Source: Aporhodopirellula sallentina SM41
GTDB lineage: Bacteria > Planctomycetota > Planctomycetia > Pirellulales > Pirellulaceae
Reading direction: 5' to 3'
Assembly: GCF_000346505.1 (NCBI RefSeq)
Contig: NZ_ANOH01000407.1
Location: 1 to 64,000, forward strand
DNA: 64,000 nt
The notes under the pieces are model-generated. The model did not search any database, was not told where the DNA came from, and saw only the letters and a list, made by a program, of their open reading frames with translations. Made by a program: the position numbers and the translations under genes. This document shows positions 1 to 8,249 of the stretch, piece after piece. The number at the start of each line of letters is the position of its first letter. Within the stretch, counting starts at the first letter, position 1.

Positions 1-92
1 GCCAAGACTTTCGGCGATCACCACCCCCTGCCGAAACTCTCGGCGAGTTTCGCTACCTCTGTAAATCCTGAAACGGGACGCGTCCGATCCAC

Positions 93-124
93 GTAGCTGA
101 ATTCGTCAGAATCCCGGCCACCGA
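93..124 (-). repeat. dispersed intergenic repeat, family B, copy 1
   Basis: Read on the minus strand this 32-nt stretch matches the element at 31132-31163 at 26 of 32 positions without gaps and ends in the shared CAGCTAC core. A second related piece, GGCGAGTTTCGCTAC, lies at 42-56 on the plus strand, so the two face each other. The rest of 1-252 contains no gene that I can support. Function unknown. Confidence 0.6.
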
Positions 125-252
125 AAGACTGGCGACCTCATCCTGAAAAACGATCTAACAAGCAAAACGCCTACGGCGACAAACGCAGACGAGGCAGTCG
201 CTGATTGAGCGAATGCCTCGTGAGTTGAGATTGTTTCAAAGACAGCCGGAAA

Positions 253-3200
253 CTAGGCGGCCTTGAGTGGCCGATGCTCGGAGGCGTATTCCACCCACTC
301 GGTGACTTCTTCGAGGTCAGGCAGTTTGCCGCCGCGAGCGATACGTTTGCCTTCACTCGAATGTGCGATCGATTCCACGATTGCGAACAACGAAACCGGA
401 TCACTCACCGCGAGTTCTTCGGCAGTCGTAACGCCGGCCGCGACGAGGAACTGAGCGTCGTGGCCACGCATCATCGGAACGCGGCATACAAGGGTCGCTT
501 GCTGTTGCCATTCAATCACGGTCGACGCATCAACTCGGCGATGCGCCAATCCGGCGACCACTTCATCCGCGTCGGCTTTCAACAAGTCATCCACGGTGTA
601 GATGCCGATCTTGTTCAATCGTTCCGCCATCCGCGGTCCGATCGAAGGTGCATCGACAACGTCGCTGGACCGTTCGAGATAGAACTTCAACACGCGTTCA
701 GTCGATTCGGTCGTTTCACTCGACCGTGCACTGCCGCTTCCGCTGCCGCTTCCGTGAGCACTGCTGAGGTAACTCTCACGCTCACTCGAGGAACTGCGAT
801 AGCTCGCTCCACGATCCGTTCGGTTTCCATCTGACGCGAGGGTTCGAACCTCGCTTCGTCGCGATTCGCGTCCGCTGGATTCGCTCCGACGACTCGAACG
901 GCTGTCCCGTTCACCTCGGCTGGAACGTTCACTTCGTCCTTCCCGTTCGCTGCGTCCTTCCCGCTCGCTGCGGCTTGATCGGTCACGATCCGAATAGGTG
1001 CGTCCCGAATCTCGCTCACTGCGACTGCGTGAGGATTGACCTCGTTCGGATTGACGACTCGATCGCGAGGCACGCTCGCCACTACGTCGCGACGACCGCG
1101 ATGAGCTGCTCGAACGCGATGAAGACGACAGGCTCGATCGACCGGATCGACTCGAGCGTGAATTGCGATCGTAGTCGCCGTCATACTCGCGAGCCAACTC
1201 GTCAATTTCGTTCGCGAGACGATCGGCACGTCGCTCGACTTCCACTTCATACCGTTCCTGATCGAAATCGTCATCAGTCAGGTAGACGTCGTTGTTTTCC
1301 ACATAACGTTTACCGGATCCGTTTTGGCTAACGGTTTCGTAGGTCAAATCGCCGTCTTCGCGGACCACTCGGGTGCGAACACGCCGTCCGTCAACGGTGC
1401 GCGATCGTGTGTAAGTGTGGACGCTGCGGTTTGCCGATGCGATCCAACTGGTGATACGCGACAACTCGTAGCTCGTCCCGGAAAGAAGAATCCGTTGCCC
1501 GCGTTCGGTTGCGAGGAAAGTCTTCACGCGATCGAGCAGATCGGTGGGATGAATCGCAGCCAATTGAGCGGGATCGGTGACTCCGCAGCCGACGAGAACC
1601 CGAGCATCGAAACCACGCAACTGTGGCACGCGGCACATCAACCGGCACTCAGCCTGCCAGCGACGAACCGTCTTGGCGTCCACGCCGGCCAATCCGAGCG
1701 TGTCGGCGAGCCGGTTGCTGTCTTGGTTCATCAGGTGGGTAATGTGCGAAATTCCGATCCGGCGGAGACGCTGTGCGGCGACCGCGTCGATCGAAGGAGC
1801 AGCATCGATGGGGCTGTCGACGGCCAAAAAGAACGGCACGTCGACGTTCTCGCCTTCACCATCGGAGTGATGTCGCGAGGCGAGACTTTGCGAAACCAAC
1901 GTTCCTGGTTGAACGTTGTGCGTCTCGGCAACCTCGTTCGCTACGGGGTATGTTGAACTTTGATCGACGTAGTAATACCCGTCACGGTACGCTGCACCTG
2001 CGGCAGGAGCATCCGTCGCGGTGGCACAGTACGATGCCTCATCCCGCAACCCGGCGGTTTCTCGCCAAGCACGATCAAACTCGCGGTTCGCCGAACCAGC
2101 GTCGGTCCAATCCATTTCATTTCGCCGACCGCTGGCCGGAAGACCGTCCACGTTGATCGTGTGCGGTCCGGTGTAGCGATCATGCCGTTCACCATCTCGC
2201 CACATCGGGCGGTGCGGGTGGACAATGCGTTGGGTGTGTAGAGCGAAGGAGCGTGCTCCCGATCGCTTCAGTACATCGGCGAGTGGAGCATGCTCGGTCA
2301 AAACCAATAGCTGGCGGCCCGCCGCGGCATAGTCCGCGAGTGCCGACGCGATAGTGTCGCCGTAGATTCCTTCCCGCGTCCAGTGCTGATACGCCTCCGG
2401 TGCAGTCGCGTGATACTTGCCAGCGATTGAGTAGGCATCCCGTCCGGCAAACAGCTCCGAGTGGGTTTCCATGACCAACGGGATCGCCTGCCCCATCCGG
2501 CCGAGCAATTCGCCGGCGGCCATTCGAACGGCCAAACAAGCAACCGCTCGTGTGGCCGCAGTCACGTTTCGTTCGTCAACGTCATCGATAACGACGGCGA
2601 CGCGGCGTCCTTCGGTGCGGTTGTCCGCGACGAAGTCGGCGTGCTGACCATTCGCCTCGAGCGTTGTGTAAGGATCCGTCGTGGCCGGCGTCACGGTCCA
2701 CCGGATCACGCGGTGGCGTCCGCCTGACAGACGAACGAGCCAACGACTCGCCAATTCTGCGAGCGACGATTCCCGACGAGCGATCGGACGGAAACGGTTC
2801 AACTCAGTAACGATTTCATCGCGCCGACGGTTCAAACGAGCGAGCTCTTCGTTGGGAACACGCACATGCACGGGACGAGCACGCAAAGTTCGGATCTGCA
2901 CATCGAGTGCACTCAAACGTTCATTGCAACGAGCAATTTCCTCGTCGAATGAGAAGACCTCTGAACGCAGTGACTCCGTTCGCAACGAATCCGCTTGAGC
3001 CGACGCAACAGCCCCGTAAGGTGCCGCTGCCGTGTAGTCGACACCGGCTCCACGCATCCCGATCGGATAAACCGGATCGACGATCGGAAGGTGGCGTTGC
3101 GAGTGACGCAGCGACGCGGTCTGATCCAACACACGACGCAATTCGTTTTCAATTCCAGCGAGTTCTTCGTTGGCGGCCCGTCGTTCGGCTGACCAATCGA

Positions 3201-4932
3201 GTTCACGACTCGAGACGCCCGCAAAATCTCGCTGCCAATTGTTATGCCGCGATGCGAGCATTTCGACCACGCGATGCCGATGCGACATCAGATAGTCGAG
3301 TGAACGAGTCAACTCGGCAATCGTGGCATCCAAACTCGACGCGTTGAGGTAGTCACGCTGACGCAGTTGCGAACGAACACGACGCAGCGACTCTTCCATC
3401 ACACCGCCGCGTTGATTTTCGTAAATCCATGTGTAGGGCTCATCCAAACGTGACGCATCGGCCGAACCAGATGCATCAAATCGGGACAACAACCAATCGA
3501 GGTGACGAGTCGTCGCTTCAACTCGCATCGCCAGATCATCAACCGGACGCAGTGGTTGGTAGGCACGGTTGTAGAAGTCGCCCCAAGGACGATCGCTGCG
3601 ATAACGGTCGATCTCGCGAACGAAGTAGTCGTATCGACGGCCTTGCATCCAAGAGTCATCGAGCCATTCGTACGAATTCACATACGGAATGTCTTGGCGA
3701 ACCGACGAAGCCAACAAATCACGCAGACCACGCACGTCGCCCAAGACACGTCGCAGCGAAACGATCTCACGATCGGCCTGACGAATACGGCTTTGCAATT
3801 GTTCTGCCGAAGTGTCTTGCCAGTGACGAGGCAACGGGTATTCGAACGAGTGCACCTCTCCGCTGCGATAGGGCGAATGCCCGAGCGAAGCATTCGCGAA
3901 CGACTTCGAATCCAGTTCGGCAATCCAGCGTTGCAATTCAGCAGCACGCGATCGCAGCACATCGGCACGCTGATGAAGGATACGCAAACGAGACGTGTTC
4001 GCCTCCCACGAGGCTGCCGACGCGGCGGGATAGCGGGCGTCGATCGGTCCCCACGAACTCGCATAAGGAACCACGGGAGCGTGGTAGCGACCGCGGGCAC
4101 GGATGGACTCTTCTCGCCGGACAACGAGCGAGTCACGCCGCCGCAGTGTGTCCTGACGCTCGCGTGTCAGGTTAGCGATTTCAGCATCAACCGACGTGTC
4201 ACGCTGAGGCTCGGCACAGTAACGTTCTTCATATGAATTCAACTTGGCGATTTCCGCCTCGACATCCGCCAACTCGCTTCGCAACTCACGGCGACGACGT
4301 TCATCACGGTCGCGGTACGCTTCACCCGCAAAGCCGTTCTCGGCGTAGTGAGCAGTCTCGTTTTCGAAAGGCAGTCGTGCCAGATCTTCACGATCGAGTC
4401 CCGCTGACACGCACGACGCGACCACGCGAGACACGCTGCTGACCGTCGTGTCGACCATCACGCCGTCAACGATGGATTCGGGAATCCGGATCCCGCTAAG
4501 AGTCCGATTGGCGAGCGATGCCCGGTAGTTCGACGCGGTATGATTGACGGCATCGGTTCGGTACCCCGAGTCGCGATGCAGCGATTGAACGTGCGGTCCG
4601 TCGAACCAACCGTCGGTGTATCCGTCCCAGATCCCCGCGGTTTCGCTTCGCGGTTCGAACTCGACCGTTCGGCGTCCACCGGGAGTGCCGTCTTGTTCGC
4701 GGCGACAGTGAATCCAGCCGTTTTGATTGACCCACACGACACGCCCGGCCGATCCGCTCAGCATCCCGCGAGGGTATTCGCGATCGATCAGGGAGTCACG
4801 GATGAAGCGGCAGATCGCGGTCTTTCCTGAACCGGGTGCCCCCAAGAGAACGTTCAGGTGATGCGACAGCGGGCCCAGTTCCACTCGGCTCAACGGGCCA
4901 TGGCTGTCGATTTCGATTCGATCCAACAACAT
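253..4932 (-). CDS. SMC/Rad50-like ABC ATPase with Arg/Ser-rich linker and two DUF4332 modules
   Basis: A very large predicted cytoplasmic ATPase. Near the N-terminus is a Walker A motif (GAPGSGKT). A long stretch rich in charged and Gln residues, probably coiled coil, follows. The ABC signature LSGG is coded at about 2716-2730 and a Walker B-like VAVVIDDVDE at about 2571-2600, followed by an H-loop-like METHSE. This order (head, coiled coil, head) is that of SMC/Rad50/RecN proteins. After the ATPase come two similar helix-hairpin-helix-type DUF4332 modules (coded about 1430-1820 and 256-670), each with a VDAxSI motif and an RVPxxRGxDAxxLVxxGV block. They are separated by about 140 residues made mostly of Ser, Arg and Glu (coded about 730-1170). 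I chose the ATG at 4930-4932 because GGAG lies 10 nt upstream; an in-frame start at 4989 is possible. A role in DNA binding or chromosome structure is inference. Confidence 0.75.
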   Translation of the reverse strand: MLLDRIEIDSHGPLSRVELGPLSHHLNVLLGAPGSGKTAICRFIRDSLIDREYPRGMLSGSAGRVVWVNQNGWIHCRREQDGTPGGRRTVEFEPRSETAGIWDGYTDGWFDGPHVQSLHRDSGYRTDAVNHTASNYRASLANRTLSGIRIPESIVDGVMVDTTVSSVSRVVASCVSAGLDREDLARLPFENETAHYAENGFAGEAYRDRDERRRRELRSELADVEAEIAKLNSYEERYCAEPQRDTSVDAEIANLTRERQDTLRRRDSLVVRREESIRARGRYHAPVVPYASSWGPIDARYPAASAASWEANTSRLRILHQRADVLRSRAAELQRWIAELDSKSFANASLGHSPYRSGEVHSFEYPLPRHWQDTSAEQLQSRIRQADREIVSLRRVLGDVRGLRDLLASSVRQDIPYVNSYEWLDDSWMQGRRYDYFVREIDRYRSDRPWGDFYNRAYQPLRPVDDLAMRVEATTRHLDWLLSRFDASGSADASRLDEPYTWIYENQRGGVMEESLRRVRSQLRQRDYLNASSLDATIAELTRSLDYLMSHRHRVVEMLASRHNNWQRDFAGVSSRELDWSAERRAANEELAGIENELRRVLDQTASLRHSQRHLPIVDPVYPIGMRGAGVDYTAAAPYGAVASAQADSLRTESLRSEVFSFDEEIARCNERLSALDVQIRTLRARPVHVRVPNEELARLNRRRDEIVTELNRFRPIARRESSLAELASRWLVRLSGGRHRVIRWTVTPATTDPYTTLEANGQHADFVADNRTEGRRVAVVIDDVDERNVTAATRAVACLAVRMAAGELLGRMGQAIPLVMETHSELFAGRDAYSIAGKYHATAPEAYQHWTREGIYGDTIASALADYAAAGRQLLVLTEHAPLADVLKRSGARSFALHTQRIVHPHRPMWRDGERHDRYTGPHTINVDGLPASGRRNEMDWTDAGSANREFDRAWRETAGLRDEASYCATATDAPAAGAAYRDGYYYVDQSSTYPVANEVAETHNVQPGTLVSQSLASRHHSDGEGENVDVPFFLAVDSPIDAAPSIDAVAAQRLRRIGISHITHLMNQDSNRLADTLGLAGVDAKTVRRWQAECRLMCRVPQLRGFDARVLVGCGVTDPAQLAAIHPTDLLDRVKTFLATERGQRILLSGTSYELSRITSWIASANRSVHTYTRSRTVDGRRVRTRVVREDGDLTYETVSQNGSGKRYVENNDVYLTDDDFDQERYEVEVERRADRLANEIDELAREYDGDYDRNSRSSRSGRSSLSSSSRSSSSSRSSRRSGERASRSSRQSERGQSSRSRSERDSGRTYSDRDRSSRSEREGRSEREGRSERSSRGERDSRSSRRSESSGRESRRSEVRTLASDGNRTDRGASYRSSSSERESYLSSAHGSGSGSGSARSSETTESTERVLKFYLERSSDVVDAPSIGPRMAERLNKIGIYTVDDLLKADADEVVAGLAHRRVDASTVIEWQQQATLVCRVPMMRGHDAQFLVAAGVTTAEELAVSDPVSLFAIVESIAHSSEGKRIARGGKLPDLEEVTEWVEYASEHRPLKAA

Positions 4933-5002
4933 CGTGCTTACGCTCCATTCCTTGGGTGCGAGCGGCCGACGATTCAAACGGTCGACCAACTGTGGCGAAG
5001 GT

Positions 5003-5022
5003 TCTGAGCAGTCCTGCTCAGA
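5003..5022. promoter_or_regulatory. short perfect hairpin upstream of the SMC-like gene
   Basis: Nine-base arms TCTGAGCAG and CTGCTCAGA flank a 2-nt centre, giving an almost continuous palindrome about 70 nt upstream of the preferred start of the SMC-like ATPase. A second inverted pair, CGAATTAG (5065-5072) and CTAATTCG (5090-5097), lies further upstream. Either could be an operator or an mRNA hairpin; the sequence alone does not decide. Confidence 0.4.
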
Positions 5023-5264
5023 GCGGGTTCCCGCGCCGGGATTATTTCCAGCGAGAACTTTAGTCGAATTAGCGATTTTCCCGAAAGACCTAATTCGTGA
5101 AACTGAAATCGAGGGTCCGCCACGGCAATTTCACGCTCTGACTGCGGAAAACGCGACACTTTTCGCGACGAGGCCGTGCGTTTCCCCCGGAGAGGCAGGT
5201 GAACAAAAATGAATTTTTTCGGAGTTTCCTGCCCGAGCCTCAACCAAACAACGACCGAGATTGC

Positions 5265-5636
5265 CTATCCCATCAGCCAGTTCTTCGCCGCCACCACATC
5301 GCTCGATTCAAAATGCTTGATCTCGGCCGAAACGAAGTGACCTGCAAGATGCTCCGCGAAATCCCCGATTTTGGAATCCGTCACGATCGCCACTTTGCCG
5401 ATCTGTTTGTGGTGATCGCGAACGAAACGAAAGTGTGCGACCATCGCTCCGAGATCCTTCCATCCGGGGAACGACGGTGCGTCGATGAACAGACCGCGAA
5501 GCCCACCGCCCGTTTCGATAAACGGATCGACCACCTCCGACAACGTCTCAAAATCGCGTTCCTCGAGAGCACCCTCGGGACGCACGAACAAAAGAGCGGA
5601 TTCCGCATCAAGTTCGAAATCGATCATCAAATCCAC
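5265..5636 (-). CDS. SpoIIAA-like (STAS-fold) protein
   Basis: A 123-residue protein matching the SpoIIAA-like family: an N-terminal beta strand pair (IDFELDAESALLFVRPEGAL), a helix that starts at DFETLSEVVDPF, the central GLFIDAPSFPGW strand and loop typical of the family, then KVAIVTDS and a C-terminal FxSxDVxxAxxWL helix. The family is about 120 residues long, so this is full length. Members are small cytoplasmic proteins of poorly defined role; they share the STAS fold but usually lack the phosphorylated serine of true anti-sigma factor antagonists, so partner switching should not be assumed. It stands alone, 275 nt from each neighbour. Confidence 0.8.
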   Translation of the reverse strand: MDLMIDFELDAESALLFVRPEGALEERDFETLSEVVDPFIETGGGLRGLFIDAPSFPGWKDLGAMVAHFRFVRDHHKQIGKVAIVTDSKIGDFAEHLAGHFVSAEIKHFESSDVVAAKNWLMG

Positions 5637-5911
5637 CTGCTAACTAGAAGGACGTCGACACACCAGTCAAAACTGACCAGCCTCAACGTCTAGCATAACG
5701 CAAACGAAACATCGGTGATCCAACGAAACATCGCCTCATCCAGATGCAGCGTTTCTTCCGTGCTAGCAGTCCGCCACACACCTCCCGAAAACTCATCAGC
5801 CGATCGGCCTTAGCCGCGGTTTGCATGGAACAACCGAAGCAAACGCCCACCGGCTAAAAGGCATATCAAGGTTTTCGGATGAGCTCCTAGCAGCAGACGC
5901 TCAGCGATGTC

Positions 5912-8032
5912 TTACAGATGCAGGATGTCATTTGCGAAGACAAAGATCATCAACGCCAACAAAGCAAGCACACCGGCGAAGGTGAGCCGCATTTCCAACG
6001 CCTCATCGAGCTTCTTGCCGCGAATGGCTTCGGCGATCAGGAACAACATGTGACCTCCGTCGAGAGCCGGGATGGGCAGGAAGTTCAAGATCGCCAAGTT
6101 CATGCTCAGCATCGTCAAGAACAGCAACTGGGCCGAGATGCCTCGTTCGGCTTCGTAGCTGGCCATTTGAGCGATTCGAATCGGACCGCCGAGGAATTTG
6201 GCTTGGACTTTGCCTGAAACCAGCATCCCAAGGAAACGTCCGACGTTCTCCAGCCCACGAATTCCTTCACGCAACCCCAAGGCGAGAGCGTTGCCCACCG
6301 AGTCGGCGGTTTGAATCATCTCCACGTCGCTGAAGTTCATACCACGCTCGTACCAATTGCGGTCGGAGGTCTGGACCTTCAATGTTGCTTCGATCACCGA
6401 TCCTTCTGGCGGACGTGTCGCCTTGACGAGCACTTCGCTGCCGACCGGCAAAACCTGAACGGTTTCCATCAACACGCCGAGAGGCATCGTCGCGCCGAGC
6501 TCCCATCCTTCGGTTAGCTTTTTCATCGTCGGCTCGCCGAGTTGGGCGGCCAACGCGTCACGTGCCGATTGATCGGGGAAGCGAATCCGTACTTCTTTGA
6601 CTTCGTCTCCCGATTGCAGCGGACTGTCACTGCTGGTAACCGATTCCACAATGGTCGTCGGGTTGTACGCCAATCCGAGTGGCGTGCTGGCCATCGTTTC
6701 ACCGAGTTCTGAAACCGGCGGTTTGGTTTGGAAACCTTCGTCAGGAACGACCGTCAGGGTCTCCGTCGTTGCATCGTCCCCGGCGCCACGCCGCACGGTA
6801 ATTTCGACCGGTTCGCCGGCGGGCCAGGACTGCAACAAGAACGTGTAAGCGTCGACCGACTCGTCACCATTGACGGCAACGATTTGATCACCAACCTGCA
6901 TCCCGGCGGCTTCGGCAGGTCCGTCCTTCATCAAGGAAGTGATCTCACCGATTCGGAAACGAACACCAAACTCTTTCTCAGGCTGCGGCGGCAACTCAAC
7001 GGTGCGCTCGGTTCCGTCTTGACGAAGCAACGTCAACGAAATCGTCTTCGATGGCTGCCCGTAGATTTGATTGAGCAGCGGTGCAATCGGCATCATCGAA
7101 TCACGATCAGCCCGCGTTCCGTTCCAACCAACGATTTCAGCACCGGCGTCGTCATCGGTCAGGACCTTCGACGCAACCGAGCCCGGCATCGCGTAGATCG
7201 ACGGCAGCAACTTGCCACTGATCGGTCCGTGAATTCCGATCATCCGCAGGCTCGGTTCGAGCGGATGCGGTTTCGGCATCAGCGAGTATTCGCGTGAATC
7301 GCTGCCGTAGGAGAACCGAACATCGATCGGCTCGTCGGGATTATCCATCCCCTCGGTCATGATCGCCGTTTGCATCTTGCTGAAATGCATCTGCGTGTCT
7401 TCATCCGAGTGGGCGATCGATGTGACCAACCCACCGGGCTGCACGCCTGCCGTCCAAGCCGCACCGCCGGGCGTCACGCCACCGACGATTGCCGGTGTGT
7501 ACGGCACGCCATAGAAGAACGCGATCGCGGCGAACAGAATGCCGGTGATGACATTCATTACGACACCCGCGCTGATGATGATCATCCGCTGCCACACGGT
7601 TTTGGCCGGATAGCTTCGGGGATCGAGCTTTTCGGGCTCGCCGTTCTCGCCGCTTTCTCGAATCCGCTTGGCCTCCTCTTCCGCTTTGCGCGGATCGTCA
7701 TCCTGGCCCAGCATTTTGACGTAGCCGCCCAGGGGAATGATTCCGATCCCGTACTCGGTCTCGCCGTAGGTGAATTTGCCGAGCGTGCGTGGGAACTTGA
7801 TCGGCCCGATCTGCAGCGGCACATCGAACCCAACGTAGAACTTCTCGCACTTCACGCCGAACAGCTTGGCTGCCAAAAAGTGCCCGAGTTCGTGCACGAA
7901 AATGACCAATCCGATGCCCACGAGGACTTTGGTCCACAACCACGTTCCGCTCAAAAAGGAGGCGAAAAAACCGGGTTCGTCGGTCGCCGCCAAGAGCGTG
8001 GCGAAGAATGAAAGATCAGACAGCAATGACAT
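5912..8032 (-). CDS. rseP: RseP-family site-2 zinc metalloprotease (M50)
   Basis: An intramembrane protease that in other bacteria cleaves anti-sigma factors and remnant signal peptides within the inner membrane. The first transmembrane segment carries HELGH at residues 47-51 (zinc ligands and catalytic Glu), and the conserved ALDGG motif sits near the C-terminus within NFLPIPALDGGH, supplying the third ligand. At 706 residues it is much longer than E. coli RseP (about 450); the extra length is in the region between the two active-site segments, where at least two PDZ-like domains can be seen (around GGVTPGGAAWTAGV and DGPAEAAGMQVGDQIVAVNG), plus a further globular part. The neighbour dxr is a common partner in bacterial genomes (the dxr-rseP order). 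A directly repeated 13-mer lies in the upstream gap. Confidence 0.93.
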   Translation of the reverse strand: MSLLSDLSFFATLLAATDEPGFFASFLSGTWLWTKVLVGIGLVIFVHELGHFLAAKLFGVKCEKFYVGFDVPLQIGPIKFPRTLGKFTYGETEYGIGIIPLGGYVKMLGQDDDPRKAEEEAKRIRESGENGEPEKLDPRSYPAKTVWQRMIIISAGVVMNVITGILFAAIAFFYGVPYTPAIVGGVTPGGAAWTAGVQPGGLVTSIAHSDEDTQMHFSKMQTAIMTEGMDNPDEPIDVRFSYGSDSREYSLMPKPHPLEPSLRMIGIHGPISGKLLPSIYAMPGSVASKVLTDDDAGAEIVGWNGTRADRDSMMPIAPLLNQIYGQPSKTISLTLLRQDGTERTVELPPQPEKEFGVRFRIGEITSLMKDGPAEAAGMQVGDQIVAVNGDESVDAYTFLLQSWPAGEPVEITVRRGAGDDATTETLTVVPDEGFQTKPPVSELGETMASTPLGLAYNPTTIVESVTSSDSPLQSGDEVKEVRIRFPDQSARDALAAQLGEPTMKKLTEGWELGATMPLGVLMETVQVLPVGSEVLVKATRPPEGSVIEATLKVQTSDRNWYERGMNFSDVEMIQTADSVGNALALGLREGIRGLENVGRFLGMLVSGKVQAKFLGGPIRIAQMASYEAERGISAQLLFLTMLSMNLAILNFLPIPALDGGHMLFLIAEAIRGKKLDEALEMRLTFAGVLALLALMIFVFANDILHL

Positions 8033-8129
8033 AAGGTGAGGCTACGGCAAAAATCGGAGGGGCGAAAAAGCCAGAGGCGGAGAGTTTAAAGACGCAACAT
8101 GTTCGCAATTATAGGTTTCGGCGAACACT

Positions 8130-8158
8130 CTATCGGAAATTCTTACTATCGGAAATTC
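8130..8158. promoter_or_regulatory. direct repeat in the rseP upstream region
   Basis: The 13-mer CTATCGGAAATTC occurs twice, at 8130-8142 and 8146-8158, exactly 16 nt apart, about 100 nt upstream of rseP. Just beside it TGTTCGC (8100-8106) and GCGAACA (8121-8127) form an inverted pair. Such an arrangement in the promoter-bearing gap between dxr and rseP suggests a regulator or sigma-factor binding region; this is inference. Confidence 0.45.
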
Positions 8159-8249
8159 CAGACAATCCACGGCCTGTTCCCCCGGCGGGCAGGTCGAGAG
8201 ACGGTCCGATCCAACGATCGCAGGTCAAATCACGGCAAATGGATTACGG

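Noticed and set aside
730-1170. Eukaryotic origin of the RS linker
   Set aside because: Low-complexity Ser/Arg tracts evolve easily by slippage; the surrounding protein and codon use look native.
687-1274. Long alternative frames across the Arg/Ser-rich region on both strands
   Set aside because: Repetitive TCG/CGA-rich DNA stays open in several frames; only the frame continuing from the ATPase shows domains.
5265-5636. SpoIIAA-like protein as antagonist partner of the SpoIIE-type phosphatase
   Set aside because: The two genes are 39 kb apart and the SpoIIAA-like family usually lacks the phosphorylated serine; there is no evidence of partnership.
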